Of a DNA stretch of 64,000 bases, positions 12,007 through 21,973 are shown piece by piece. Under the pieces are notes generated by a model. The model was not told where the DNA came from. It searched no databases and saw only the letters and a program-made list of their open reading frames with translations. The position numbers and the translations under genes are program-made. The stretch's first letter is position 1, and the number at the start of each line of letters is the position of its first letter. Origin of the DNA: Gracilaria gracilis (taxonomy: Eukaryota > Rhodophyta > Florideophyceae > Gracilariales > Gracilariaceae); the NCBI GenBank assembly GCA_030374805.1, contig JARGSG010000112.1, positions 124,001 through 188,000 of the forward strand, in the 5' to 3' direction.

Positions 12007-12180
12007 ACTTAGAAGCAGAAAATCCCATCACCGGCACGCGTCAAAGTCGGCATGAGAGTGGGAATAAACGGCTGCAGATCCGGGTGAGCGGAGGGAGAAT
12101 GTGTTGGTCGACCAGACGTAGGCGAGAAGGTGGAGGTAAACCAGTCTATCTTTGTACATTCGGCTACACTTGGTAACGCC

Positions 12181-12860
12181 GACACTGGGGCGTCTTCTGG
12201 GACTCGCTTGGGGCGCATGGCACGTTGGCGCTCCCGCTGGGAGCGCGCGTTGGCCTGACGCCAGCAGTATTGCATTGTCGGAAATAACACTTTCACCCCC
12301 GCTGCGTTAATTGCACCGCCGAGTCTTGAGCTATGTTCATGTGCGTGTACAGCGTTACCCGTTGGCTGCTTGCCGCGATGTCCGAAGGCAGCACACCAGT
12401 TGTGGCTGCCGACGCCCACCACTTTCGCCCGACGCCACCACTTTCGCCCGACGCCACCACTTTCGCCCGACGCCATCACTTTAGCTCGAGGCCACCGCTT
12501 TTACCGCTGCTTGCCGCCGTCTCTGCGCCGTCTCTCTGCGCCGTCTCTACCGTCTCTAGACTTTCTTTCTAAATTGGTCTCTGTTTTCGATTTCGCCCGC
12601 TATGATGACCCGTTTGCTGAGGCGCCGTGCACGAAACTGCGCACAGTTTACCTTCTACCCAGGACAAAACAATGGTGGCTTCTTTGTCAACCGTCTTTCA
12701 CCTTTAACCTGAGGAAAAGGTCATACTGATGGATCGCACCATGTGGCATAAAATAAAAACCCCCCGAAACAAGCTTGAGTCCTTGCAGAGGCTTGACCCT
12801 GGCGCCATTGAGCAGAGCATCAACGAGTTCCAGAATCAATGAATGGTAGTCCGCCAGCAA
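12181..12860. other. Right-arm flank, no clear gene
   Basis: A minus-strand frame (12009-12479) continues from the arm into this flank with an Arg-rich segment (MRPKRVPEDAPVSALPSVAE), but no family is recognisable. The stretch also holds the minisatellite at about 12407-12487. Two short plus-strand open frames here look incidental. Confidence 0.4.
12407..12487 (+). repeat. 19-bp GC-rich minisatellite
   Basis: About four tandem copies of CGACGCCACCACTTTCGCC, the first with one extra C and the last with two changes. No sign of a coding role. Confidence 0.85.
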
Positions 12861-12865
12861 AGTAG

Positions 12866-13231
12866 TTATTGAGAAGCCGTAACCATCCCCTCTGCATGCG
12901 CAGCATCCATTTGGGCAATCTCATTTCCTCGATGTTGAGCAGGCACATTACCGTGATCTACACCTTGACCAAACGGTTTCGTTTCTCTGCCACCTTCACG
13001 TCCAGCCTCACCGGCCTCTCTCAAGAACTGCATATCGCCGGCTTCATGCCTGGGTTTCTTCACCAGTCGCAGTCCACTGTGCGGCGAACATTCGAGCACC
13101 GTTTTGGTCCCAATCACGCCGTCACCCCCTTTATATCTGGCCACGTCCACAAGTGAGCCCTTTCTTTCGTTCTCCCTCTTTCCGGCCCCATCACACCCCG
13201 AAGCCAACGCGCTATTCCTGAAAGCCGCCAA
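12866..13231 (-). CDS. Hypothetical protein, unknown
   Basis: An open frame of 121 residues, Gly-, Arg- and Glu-rich, with HSGLRLVKKPRHEAGDMQFL in the middle. The opposite strand is also partly open. No domain is recognised. It could be an exon or a chance open frame in GC-rich DNA. Confidence 0.25.
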   Translation of the reverse strand: MAAFRNSALASGCDGAGKRENERKGSLVDVARYKGGDGVIGTKTVLECSPHSGLRLVKKPRHEAGDMQFLREAGEAGREGGRETKPFGQGVDHGNVPAQHRGNEIAQMDAAHAEGMVTASQ

Positions 13232-13323
13232 CGTAATGTGGATGTGCTCACTGTTCTTTCGCTTGGCCTTCGTCTCCTACGACCCTTCCGAAAGCGAAAC
13301 CGGCGCACTAATAACCTCCAAAA

Positions 13324-13616
13324 GCCCCTATGAACATCAAATCTGGCCAAAATATGGCCGAGATATGGCCGAAATGTGGCCGTTTAGCTCGAAAATTTGT
13401 AAGAACGTTTAACCAGCGAAGACAAACAAGTTTCATTTTTCTTCATATGGCCGAAATATGGCCGATATGTGGCCCAAATATGGCCGAATGTTACACGTGT
13501 AAGCTAACAAAAACTCTTATTTTCATTAGTTACACATTCTCCCAAAATTTCGACTTAAACGGCCACATTTCGGCCATATTTCGGCCATATTTTGGCCAGA
13601 TTCGATGTTCATAGGG
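13324..13616. mobile_element. MITE-like element with ~75-bp terminal inverted repeats
   Basis: The ends are CCCTATGAACATC and GATGTTCATAGGG, and similarity continues inward for about 75 bp with repeated ATATGGCCGA-type units. A 4-bp AAGC flanks both ends, which is a possible target duplication. There is no coding capacity. The element is inserted at the 3' end of the RING-finger gene. A related terminal sequence occurs at about 57041-57150. Confidence 0.8.
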
Positions 13617-14501
13617 AAGCCCGATGAGCTCCGCCATGATGCAGGGCGCATCCTTCTCAGACCGCTTCTGCGTATGCGCGTCTGCGTTCAGCAAAGCGTT
13701 CTGAAGCGCACCGCCATTCATACCCGCGCCGCGGCGTGCGCCACCCCAGCCCTCCAGATGGTGCTCATGGCGCTCGTACTCGTTATGCAGTCCGTCGAAC
13801 GCCATCGTCTTGAATTTCTATACTGTGGCAATTTTTCACCTTCTTCCGCGTTGCAGCTTCAGGCGTGATTTAAAAAGTGAAGGTGCGTGGCGTATTCCTA
13901 AGGATATTGGATTTGCACTCGGTTGTTCCGGGAATGGGGTTGTAGACGTGGATGTTTGGTCTGGCAGCGCAGAACGCGGTTGAACGACAGAGGCAACGTG
14001 CTATCATCGTCATGATAAAAAAAGCTGCTCCAGGACTTGACGAATCTCGGCAGTGCTCTGTGGGGAACCATGTTTTTCTTCTCTACACTGATCAAGCTTC
14101 AGCCTCAGTATCAAATTCCGATTCTGTAGATCTTGGACCTGCCTCTTGGGCTTTGAAACTTGATCACTTTTTTCTTTGACAAAAGTTTGCATTGTGCGCC
14201 AGTGCTTGGCTCTGAAGCTTGCCATATCGAGAACAACGCGCAGATAAGCAACCTAATCTCCAAAAACAAGTTGGCCCGTGTGTTGTTCAACTGCTGCCGC
14301 TTGATCACGCAGTGAAACGCATTGCCATAGAGATTGGCACTGCTCACAGACACCAGATCGGTGGTGGCTGAGACGCGTGCAAATGCAGTTGGAACAGAGG
14401 AAATGACAGCAGCTGGTGAACAACGCAGCGTTGTTTGTGAGCTTGGAGCCGCAGACGCCACAGCAGAATGAATGCGTCTCGGATTCATTCGCGCGAGTCA
14501 T
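13530..14501 (-). pseudogene. RING-finger protein of the Zip3/RNF212/HEI10 type, broken by stops only
   Basis: From the ATG at 14499-14501 the N-terminus forms a C3HC4 RING: Cys14, Cys17, Cys31, His33, Cys36, Cys39, Cys52 and Cys55. An alpha-helical, coiled-coil-like segment follows (MASFRAKHWRTMQTF to NLILRLKLDQC), then a basic tail. RING plus coiled coil plus Ser/Arg tail is the plan of meiotic crossover SUMO/ubiquitin ligases of the Zip3 family. The whole length stays in one frame but has six stops: TAG 14253, TGA 14010, TGA 14004, TAG 14001, TGA 13836 and TAG 13818 (lower coordinate of each). The last residues, after ELIGLP, come from the MITE at 13324-13616. It is either a relic, or a gene whose 3' half is now untranslated. 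A generic RING protein cannot be excluded. Confidence 0.55.
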
Positions 14502-14667
14502 AATCAGGTGAAGGTACCGTTGGTACCGAAGGTAGCTCGCTAGCAAGCACACTGACGAGCAGCAAAGCACGCGTAAGAAAGCGCGGACAGTAATAAGGGA
14601 TGCAAGTTTTTGCTCGGCAGTTAATCGTTTACCGCCAAAACGTTGTGTGCCACTGCCCAGGCATTCC

Positions 14668-14870
14668 TAAGGTCTTTTCTACATATGGACATGGACATGC
14701 GTTTTTGGCACTGTACCCGAAAATATATTTACAAAGCGAAAACTTAAAAACAAATCTGATACAACGATTCTGCATTTTCTCTTCCGTGGGGTCGCTTTTG
14801 AGCGACCCCAAAATCGTGGACAATGGACAATTTAGATTTTTGTCCATGTCCATATGTAGAAAGGGCCTTA
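14668..14870. mobile_element. 203-bp MITE-like element with ~30-bp terminal inverted repeats
   Basis: Left and right ends pair over about 30 bp around TTTCTACATATGGACATGG. A perfect inner hairpin (GGGGTCGC and GCGACCCC, about 14788-14809) lies near the middle. There is no ORF and no clear target duplication. It sits upstream of the RING gene start. Confidence 0.7.
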
Positions 14871-15381
14871 CGCATCAAGCTCAAGATGAGCTTGCACAGA
14901 AGATTAGAGACATGCGTTCACTGCGGTGTCAGCATTACGTCATGTCATGATTACAGCGACAGAAATATGGAGCAAAAACGCAATAGCGACGGCGACTGGC
15001 AGCATTGTGCGCATGTCGAGCACTTGCTGACAGTGTCAGGCAGTAGCTTCAGCTGGAAACGATTGCGGGTGGCGCGTGGCGCGTGTGGCGTGGGGCGTGC
15101 GCGTGTGGCGTGGGGCGTGCGCGTAAGCACAAACACGTGTGTGACACAATCGCTGTGTCCTCCAGCTTGCCTGTCTCTGATTTGGCTCTGGCGGACTGAA
15201 ACCTTTCCTCCTATGTTTGGAGTCCCAACCGTTTCCCGTATCTATTACGTGCAGCCGACAGATAGAAAGTACAATAGCTCTCATCTTTGAAACGTTGCTT
15301 ATATGGCAGCCAATGCTTTGAATGAGCAATGTTCTCAAACAGTGCATTTGTTTAACACTTGTTGGGTACACAATTTCCAAC

Positions 15382-15929
15382 TTATACGTTCAACAGGTCC
15401 TCGACCTCAACTACCATTGCAGCGTTCAGATCAGTGCAATAAACTTTGCAAAAATTGCCAGCAGCCCACACGTCGGCTTGAGAAGGTGCGTATTCCTTTT
15501 TTTCTTCACAACAATACCTCGACTTTGATCTTTCGTTTTCCATCTGAACCTCCATTTCATCTATCATTGTACGAAGCTTTTGACTATTGGAAACAAACGA
15601 AGAGAGCAAGAGCGCACGGACAGTTTGAACAAGGTGGACCCGCGGTACAGGGCGTACACGCTGCACACCGCATGCAACACTTCGTCGATCACATCCTGCA
15701 GCTGGTAAGGTTTATTAAGCCACCTTCGTACCAATGCAGCTCCATTGGCCCAGGTGCCAATTGGGCTCAGGTGAGGCTCACAACCGAAGGCCACTGTCGT
15801 GTAGACACCAGTTGGTGATTCTCTAAACGCTGATTGGATTGCGCCCCATTTCAGATACATCTGTAACGAAAGTGGGAGGAGGGAAGCGAAATGAGGGAGA
15901 GGCTTGTTGTGAAACAAGAGCTGCTGCAA
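15382..15929 (-). pseudogene. Unknown protein fragment, frameshifted
   Basis: Two overlapping minus-strand frames look like one coding region with a shift near 15600-15660. The upstream part has PYQLQDVIDEVLHAVCSVY; the downstream part has a helical segment (KLRTMIDEMEVQMENERSKS) and ends at 15382. I do not recognise a domain. It lies between a MITE and the Sel1-type gene. Confidence 0.35.
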
Positions 15930-18900
15930 AATGCGGTGGAGAAGGGAGAATGTCTTCCGTTCGGTGCAAAAGGTGTGGAGTGGAGGAAGGAAGGGGAGGA
16001 AGAGAAGGGGATGTATGGGTACGATGGGTACAAAGAGAGTCTGGGAGAATTTATATCGGAATTACCTGTGAAATTTTCGTATGTGAAGGAGATGCGAAAG
16101 TTTGATGTGAACATGCTGAAATGGCTAACGATGATTCTATACTTGGGAGGTATGAGTTTGGAGATGGAAGAGAAAGGGAGGAGAGGTAGAAGTTGGGGTG
16201 GAAACAAAAGAGAAGTGGAAGAAAGGAGTAAGAGCCGGTTGAAGTGTGGTCCCGACCACATGAGCAGTGGTGAAGGTGATGTTGCGAGCAGGGAGAAGAT
16301 AGGGAATGTGAGGAGAGGTGGGGAAGCAGTAAAGGTGTTGTGCTCACAACTTGGTATGAAGCGGGGAAGATACGCTGGGGAGTGGAGCAAGGGTGTGGAG
16401 AATGGGTGTGGAAGTGAGTGGGGAGTTCTGGTGAGCAGCATTTCGATGATAGGAAATGTGATAGCGGTTCTTTGAGAAGGGAACCGGATGGTGTGCAAGG
16501 TGGGGAAGCTAATGGATATGTGGATGAGTCTTTTGTGTCGAGAAGGACTTAGATTCTTGGTGAATGAATTGAACGAGGAGTGGGAGAAGATGTGTTTAGG
16601 TGGAGACCGTGGGAATATTATCGGTGAAGCAGAAGAAGAAGGAAAGAGTGAGAGAAGGTAGGAATGCGAACATTGGGTATGCGTGAGGTTCAAAAGGAGG
16701 TTGAAGAACGACGGTTGGAAGCGAGAGTTGAAAGTGCAGAGGGGAGTCGATGTAGGTATGTGGAGGAATGTGTGACGTTCATGGGGTACCGAATGGAGAT
16801 TGTACGAACTGTGATTGGTCGATGGGCGGAAGGGAATGAGGGAAAGTGCGACAATGATATGTTTGTTGGGATAGGTGGGGAAGAGATGAAAAATATGAGG
16901 ATTGATGTGGAGTTGAGCGAAGAGGTGAAATTGGGTTTGAGGGATTGTAGAGAGGGTGGTAGGAAGAGAGGTGTAGGAGGTCGTGGGTTTCAGTGTCGGT
17001 TAATATGGAAGTTGCAGAACGAGTTGGAAAGGAAGTTGCTTGAGGGAGAAGAAAGATGGGGAGAAGGGAACGAAAAGTTTTTGGAGATGAGTATTTCGAC
17101 CATAAGGCTGATGGTGCTATCATTCCATGGGGTGAGAGTTGAGGTGGGAGGATGTGGGACGTTGGGGAAGTTAGAGTTGTTGAAGAGAGCAATGAGTGGT
17201 GCTGCATCAGTATTGGGTGTAGTAGAGGGGGTGGATGTTGTTATGGGAGAGAGGAAAGAGAGGGGGAAGAGAAAGATGTGGAAGGAAATAGGGTTAGGTG
17301 TGTGAGAGGGTGTGATGAATGGAAGAGGATTGAGATATCGACAATGTGTGGACCACAAAGAATGGGGATAGGAGGGGAGATGGGTGGTGGGGGTGAAGTA
17401 TTATTGAAGTTACTGAATGTAGACGGTAAGGAGTTCAAGTGTGAATGGTGGCGAGATGCGTTTATGAGACGTTCGGAGGGGATGACAGAGTGGAAGACTG
17501 AGGTTGGGATGAGTGGAGTAGGAGTGGAGCGGTGGGAGATAAGGAGAGGGCAAGGGGAAGGGGTTATGAGGGAGGTAGAAACATGGGCAAAAAGAAGGTA
17601 AGAAGTTGGAGTGAATGGGGGCCATTCTGGACGGAGTTTTGTCAATTTAAACTGGAAAACAAGAAGTTGTTAGAACAACCGATTTGGAATGGCATGAAGA
17701 TCGGGAATTTTGTGGACCACCAAAGAAATGTCATTTCGAGAATAGCACATCAAGGACCGCAGCGGATGAAGAATGTGGGATATGATGAAGTGGATGATTG
17801 GATGATGAAACATTATTGTGATACCGTGAGGGCAGGACTAGAGTATTAAGTAGTGGATGGAAGAAATGAAGAAAGTGAGAAGAGTGAAAAGAAGATGGAG
17901 GAGGAAAAAGGAGGGAAGAGGGGAAGGAGAAGGGCAGAAGAAGTGGATGTTGGAATTTTTGAAGAGTTGGTTCGGTATCGAGCTGCTGCACTGAACGATG
18001 AAGACGTTGAGGGATTTGGACGGTGTATAAGAATATTATGCACGTCAGCAGGAGAGAAAAGACGAGTTTCGGAAGGGTTGAGCTTACTTTGTAGTCTTGT
18101 TGGAGCAATGCTGCGGGGCTCGGGGCATGGAGTGAAAGTTAGAGCGGGAAGGGAAAGAGAAATAGGGGAGGTGATACTTCCGGAATGTTTGAGAGTAGTG
18201 TAAATGGTAGAAAGTAATGAAGGACATGAGGAACAATTGCTGCAAGCTCTATTGACATGTTTTGCCGTGGACGCGTGTAATCATGAAAAGAAGGTGATGA
18301 GAATGATGCAACGAATGATTTTGATGAACAGTGGGACGAAAAGGGGACAGGTTTGCCATTGTTACTTGCGACACGGAATGCAGTGCTTGGGTCGTTGAAG
18401 GAAGAATTCCGAGAAAGCAAGAAGAAGAGAACGCGAATGGGTGCGAACGTCATTGAGCTTTTTATAAGGCCTATAGAGGATTCTGGAGATTTAGAAAGGA
18501 AGAGAAGAGGCAGAGAGATGGGAGTATTGAAGTGGTTGGGAACAAAGAGAAAGGATGTGTTAAAGAATCCCGAAATCGAAAGAGCGAGGTTGAGGTATAG
18601 AAGAGCGAATGATGGGGTAGTAATAGGTATTTATGCCGACGCTCTGATGGACTTGGGTTTGGTGCTCCAGGATGGGGCAAAAGGAATACCTAAGGATGGA
18701 ACAAGAGCTATGAAGCTGTTCAAACGCCCAATGGAAGAAGGGAATGACACTGGCGCAATGACCAATCTTGGTCGTTTATTCCAAGACGAGGCAGATGGCG
18801 TGCCAAAGAATGCAGTACGAGCTAAGGAGCTGTACGAACTCGCAATCGAAGAAGGAGATGATATCCATGCAATGTGCAGTCTTGGTCGTTTATTGGTAGA

Positions 18901-19905
18901 GGGCTGCAGAGGGCGAGCCAAAAAATGCAAGACGAGCTAGGGAGCGTTACGAACGCGCAATTAAAGAAGAGAATGACACTGCTGCTATGAGTAATCTTGG
19001 GCTCTTGGTCGTTTATTGAAGGAGGGTGCTGACGGCGTGTCAAAGAATGCAAGACGAGCGAAGGAGCTGTTCGAACTCGCAATCGAAGAAAGGAATGACA
19101 CCGATGCGATGTATAATCTTGTTTTCTTGTTGGAAAAGGGTGCAGACGGCGTGCAAGTCAATGCAGGACGAGTTAAAAAGCTGTACGAACGCGCAATTGA
19201 AGAAGGGAGTCACATCTATGCAATGAGCAATCTTGGTTACTTGTTGCAACAGGGAGCAGACGGCGTGCCAAATAATGCACGACGAGCGAAGAAACTGTAC
19301 GAACGCTCAATCGAAGAAGGAAACAACACTGATGCGATGTACAACCTTGGTTGTTTATTGGAAGAGGGTGCTGACGGCGCTCTAAAGAATGCAAGAGGAG
19401 CTAAGGAGCTGTTCGAACGCGCAATCGAAGAAGAAGGTAACAAGGGTGCCATGCGCAGGCTCGCAGAACTTTCACGAAGTAGAGCAGAAGGTGTGCCAGG
19501 AGATATACCGCGCTCTATAGCTTTGTACGAGAGTGTTCTACGAATATACGCTCCAGTCTGGGCCATGGATGGATAGCTTTAACCTTGCTGGACGTTTTGG
19601 ATGATTGTGCGAGTTTAGACAAGGCAAAAGCAATGGAGAGGCTGTGTAGCGCTGTTGAGGTCAGAAATGATGTGAACGGCATGGTGGTTCTGTCCGTGCT
19701 GTACGCCAGAGGCAGCGTGAGTGAGATCGGAGCTGATATGGAGACGTCGAGGATGATGTTGAGACGCGCCGCCGAACAGGGAAAGCAGTTAGAGATAGAC
19801 CACTGGCTTTTGGTGAGGCTGTGGAAGGGGATGCGAGACGGGGTAGATGGTTTTGAGCAAGAGGTTGAGTTGGCAAACGAGATTGAACGATACTGCGTGA
19901 AGTGA
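15891..19905 (+). pseudogene. Long Sel1-like-repeat gene, broken
   Basis: An almost continuous purine-rich coding region of about 1,300 codons. The first two thirds (15891-18600) encode charged, helical sequence with no family I recognise. The last third holds eight Sel1-like repeats of about 37 residues (see separate entry) and a helical cap ending at 19905. Sel1 repeats form TPR-like solenoids that bind proteins, as in ER-associated degradation and signalling adaptors. In-frame stops occur at 16473 (TGA), 16659 (TAG), 17847 (TAA) and 18201 (TAA). The frame shifts near 16660, 17290, 17590, 18345, 18915, 18995 and 19560. One shift, near 18995, is a small duplication of the CTTGG-containing start of a repeat. 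Sel1 proteins with a GADGV-type signature are common in red algae as I remember them. A few exons are not excluded, but no consistent splice sites appear. Confidence 0.6.
18638..19530 (+). repeat. Eight Sel1-like repeats, ~111-bp period
   Basis: Each unit follows AMxNLGxLLxxGADGVxKNA then RRAKELYERAIEEGNDTD. The units start at about 18638, 18755, 18866, 18980, 19106, 19217, 19334 and 19445. Neighbouring units are similar at the DNA level, which suggests duplication and homogenisation within the gene. Confidence 0.9.
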
Positions 19906-20519
19906 GGGATCGAGTTGAGTGAATGAGAAGCGAAGAGCGGAGAACGGGGCGTCACTTGGATGGTGTACATGTATATTACAAGTAGAACAGCACGATCTGC
20001 GGCGTTGAAGAAGGCGCCTTGCTCAACGGCCGTGCATGGGGGGCGGGGCGCTTCGAGTGGCGTAACATGATGCATGGGTGGTGAGCGATTGGATGTGTGT
20101 ACCGATGGCGAGGCCGTCTTCACGCTGCGCGCTGTCAAGAAGATCTGCAGCGTGGGTACTTTGAATTATCAGTAGAACGATTAGTGCAGCAATCCAGTTC
20201 CCTTGGCACCGACGGTACCAAAAGGTATCAGGATAACTCTTACCTGCTTTGCCCAGGCACGCGTCCAAAGTTTGGACTAGAGTTTGGAGTCCAAACCCTG
20301 CTCCGTGTTGTGCGAAAAGCCTGCGGAACGCCATCTTCTGACACCTTGCGACGCTTGTCTATCGTGAACGACTGGATGTCAGATTCACTTCAAGCCTCAT
20401 AGCGAAAAAAATAAATATGCAAGCTCCGCATTTCCACTAATACAAGCCTCAATAAGTGGCGAAGTTGACTGGGTGCACTTCTCAGGAAGTAACCAGCTTG
20501 GTGGAAGAGGTTATGGCGT
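19906..20519. other. Gene-poor interval with short palindromes
   Basis: No supported gene. Two short perfect palindromes lie close together: GTCCAAAGTTTGGAC at about 20269 and TTTGGAGTCCAAA at about 20285. Open frames on both strands near 20.02-20.40 kb look incidental. Confidence 0.4.
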
Positions 20520-21160
20520 CTATAGTAATTATATATCAGCGGTTTAATGCATTAAGCAAACGCGGTGGTTCGGGGGTACACAGTGGTTTTATAGATTTAT
20601 ATTATATTTATAACGCGCGGGATTTACGGATTTGGCATCGTAAAGGGTTTTACGGTTTTAGGGATTAGCGGTTTCAAAGGATTTGCAGATTAGCAAAATT
20701 AGTGGTTTCAAAGGTTTTGCGGTTTCAAAGGTTTAGCAGATTAGCAAATTAGCAATTTCAAAGGTTTAGCAGGTTACCAGATTAGCACACTAAAAAGTTT
20801 TAGCTGTTTCATTAATTTGAAGGATTAGCACAATATATGGTTTAATGGTTTAGCAATTAGTGCGGTTTAGCGAATCTAGTAATATTTTGATATTTAGGGA
20901 TTGTGGAGTTTAGCGTCTTAGCAATATACCAGGATTATGGAGTTACGCATGTTACTGGATAAGAAAATTTATTGTAGTTCAGGTTTAGTAAGTCGTCAAG
21001 TTTTGCCGTTTTTAGCAGAATGGTAGAATTACGAATTTGCGGATTAGCGAATATGCCCGTTGTTCAAGTGTTAGCTGTTCAAATGAGTTGCTGGTTTAAG
21101 TGGTTCGGTGATATTGCAGTATTCGTGTATTAATGGATTAGCCGCTTTGGATGGGGTTTA
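20520..21160 (+). repeat. Degenerate AT-rich tract of GGTTTAGC/GATTAGCA-type motifs
   Basis: Imperfect units such as GGTTTAGCA, GATTAGCAA and TTTCAAAGG recur many times on the plus strand with irregular spacing, with no open frame. It resembles a decayed minisatellite. The TTTAGGG-like words also recall telomeric DNA, but the units are not regular enough to call it that. Confidence 0.6.
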
Positions 21161-21973
21161 GCTGTTGGGACAGCGCAGGGCGTATCTCTTGACATGTTGT
21201 CAAAACGTAATGCGCATGCGTGGCACGTATACACGCCACACGTTGCGTGCAGTTGCGCACATGCGCGCGAAGGGTAGGGTTCCGCGTATATATCCCACAA
21301 CTGCGGCAGTATGTGCGAGGATATGTACCGCGTGCAGAATCTGCGCATTGCTGGATTGGGAGATACGTGAAAACGCCCCCTCACGGCCGCAAAAAGGTGT
21401 GAGTTGCAATGTTGTGTACAGGCGCGGTTGCCTTAAAACGGGGGGCTGGGGTGTATGTACCTGTTGGGGGAGAGGATACAGCCTTTCGGTCAGCGCTGGC
21501 CGCGCATAAAAAGCAGCCCCCCCCCCCCGCCACCGCCACCGCCACCGCCACCATCACGACCGGGCCACCAGCTGGCCGTCGTTTCACCCGGGTGCACGCC
21601 GTTTCGGAACGATTTTGTGCCCTTTTGTGCTGTTTGCGGGCGATTCAGCCGTTCGGTGGCGAAAGCGGGCGTCGTTTTTCCAGTCAGCCCGCACATCCGT
21701 TTTAGCTGGTTTTGCGAGTTTCCGGTGAACAGAATTCTGTGGTGCGGTGCGATAGCGTGATCCTCCTTGGCAGCAACTGATCGGCGTCAGGTGGCGCGGC
21801 AGTGTGGACCCATTGCATTCAGACTCTGGATTGCTCGGCAGCGTCTTTTGGTTGTGTTACTGCTGAGCGAAACTTGGCGGAGCGGTTGATTTCGGTGCGG
21901 GACGTCAGTCATTTGTACGGTGGCGTTGGTTCTGTGTGTTCCCTGAAGAGAATTCTAATTAGCCGCCCACGGA
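21161..21973. other. Upstream region of the recombinase gene
   Basis: No supported gene. It includes a poly-C run followed by a (GCCACC)n microsatellite at about 21517-21553, and a GC-rich stretch rich in TGCGCA words at 21.2-21.4 kb. Confidence 0.5.

Larger units (their letters stand above)
6358..12180 (-). repeat. Right arm of the ~12-kb inverted duplication
   Basis: Reverse complement of 1-5760 with many one-base indels; the right arm is 63 bp longer. At many sites it has an extra base in a short homopolymer, such as CTACCAACCACT against CTACCAACACT. The sequence from 12181 on would continue the arm if the left copy extended past base 1. Confidence 0.95.

Noticed and set aside
20520-21160. 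True interstitial telomere
   Set aside because: The units are too irregular, with no run of an exact telomeric repeat.
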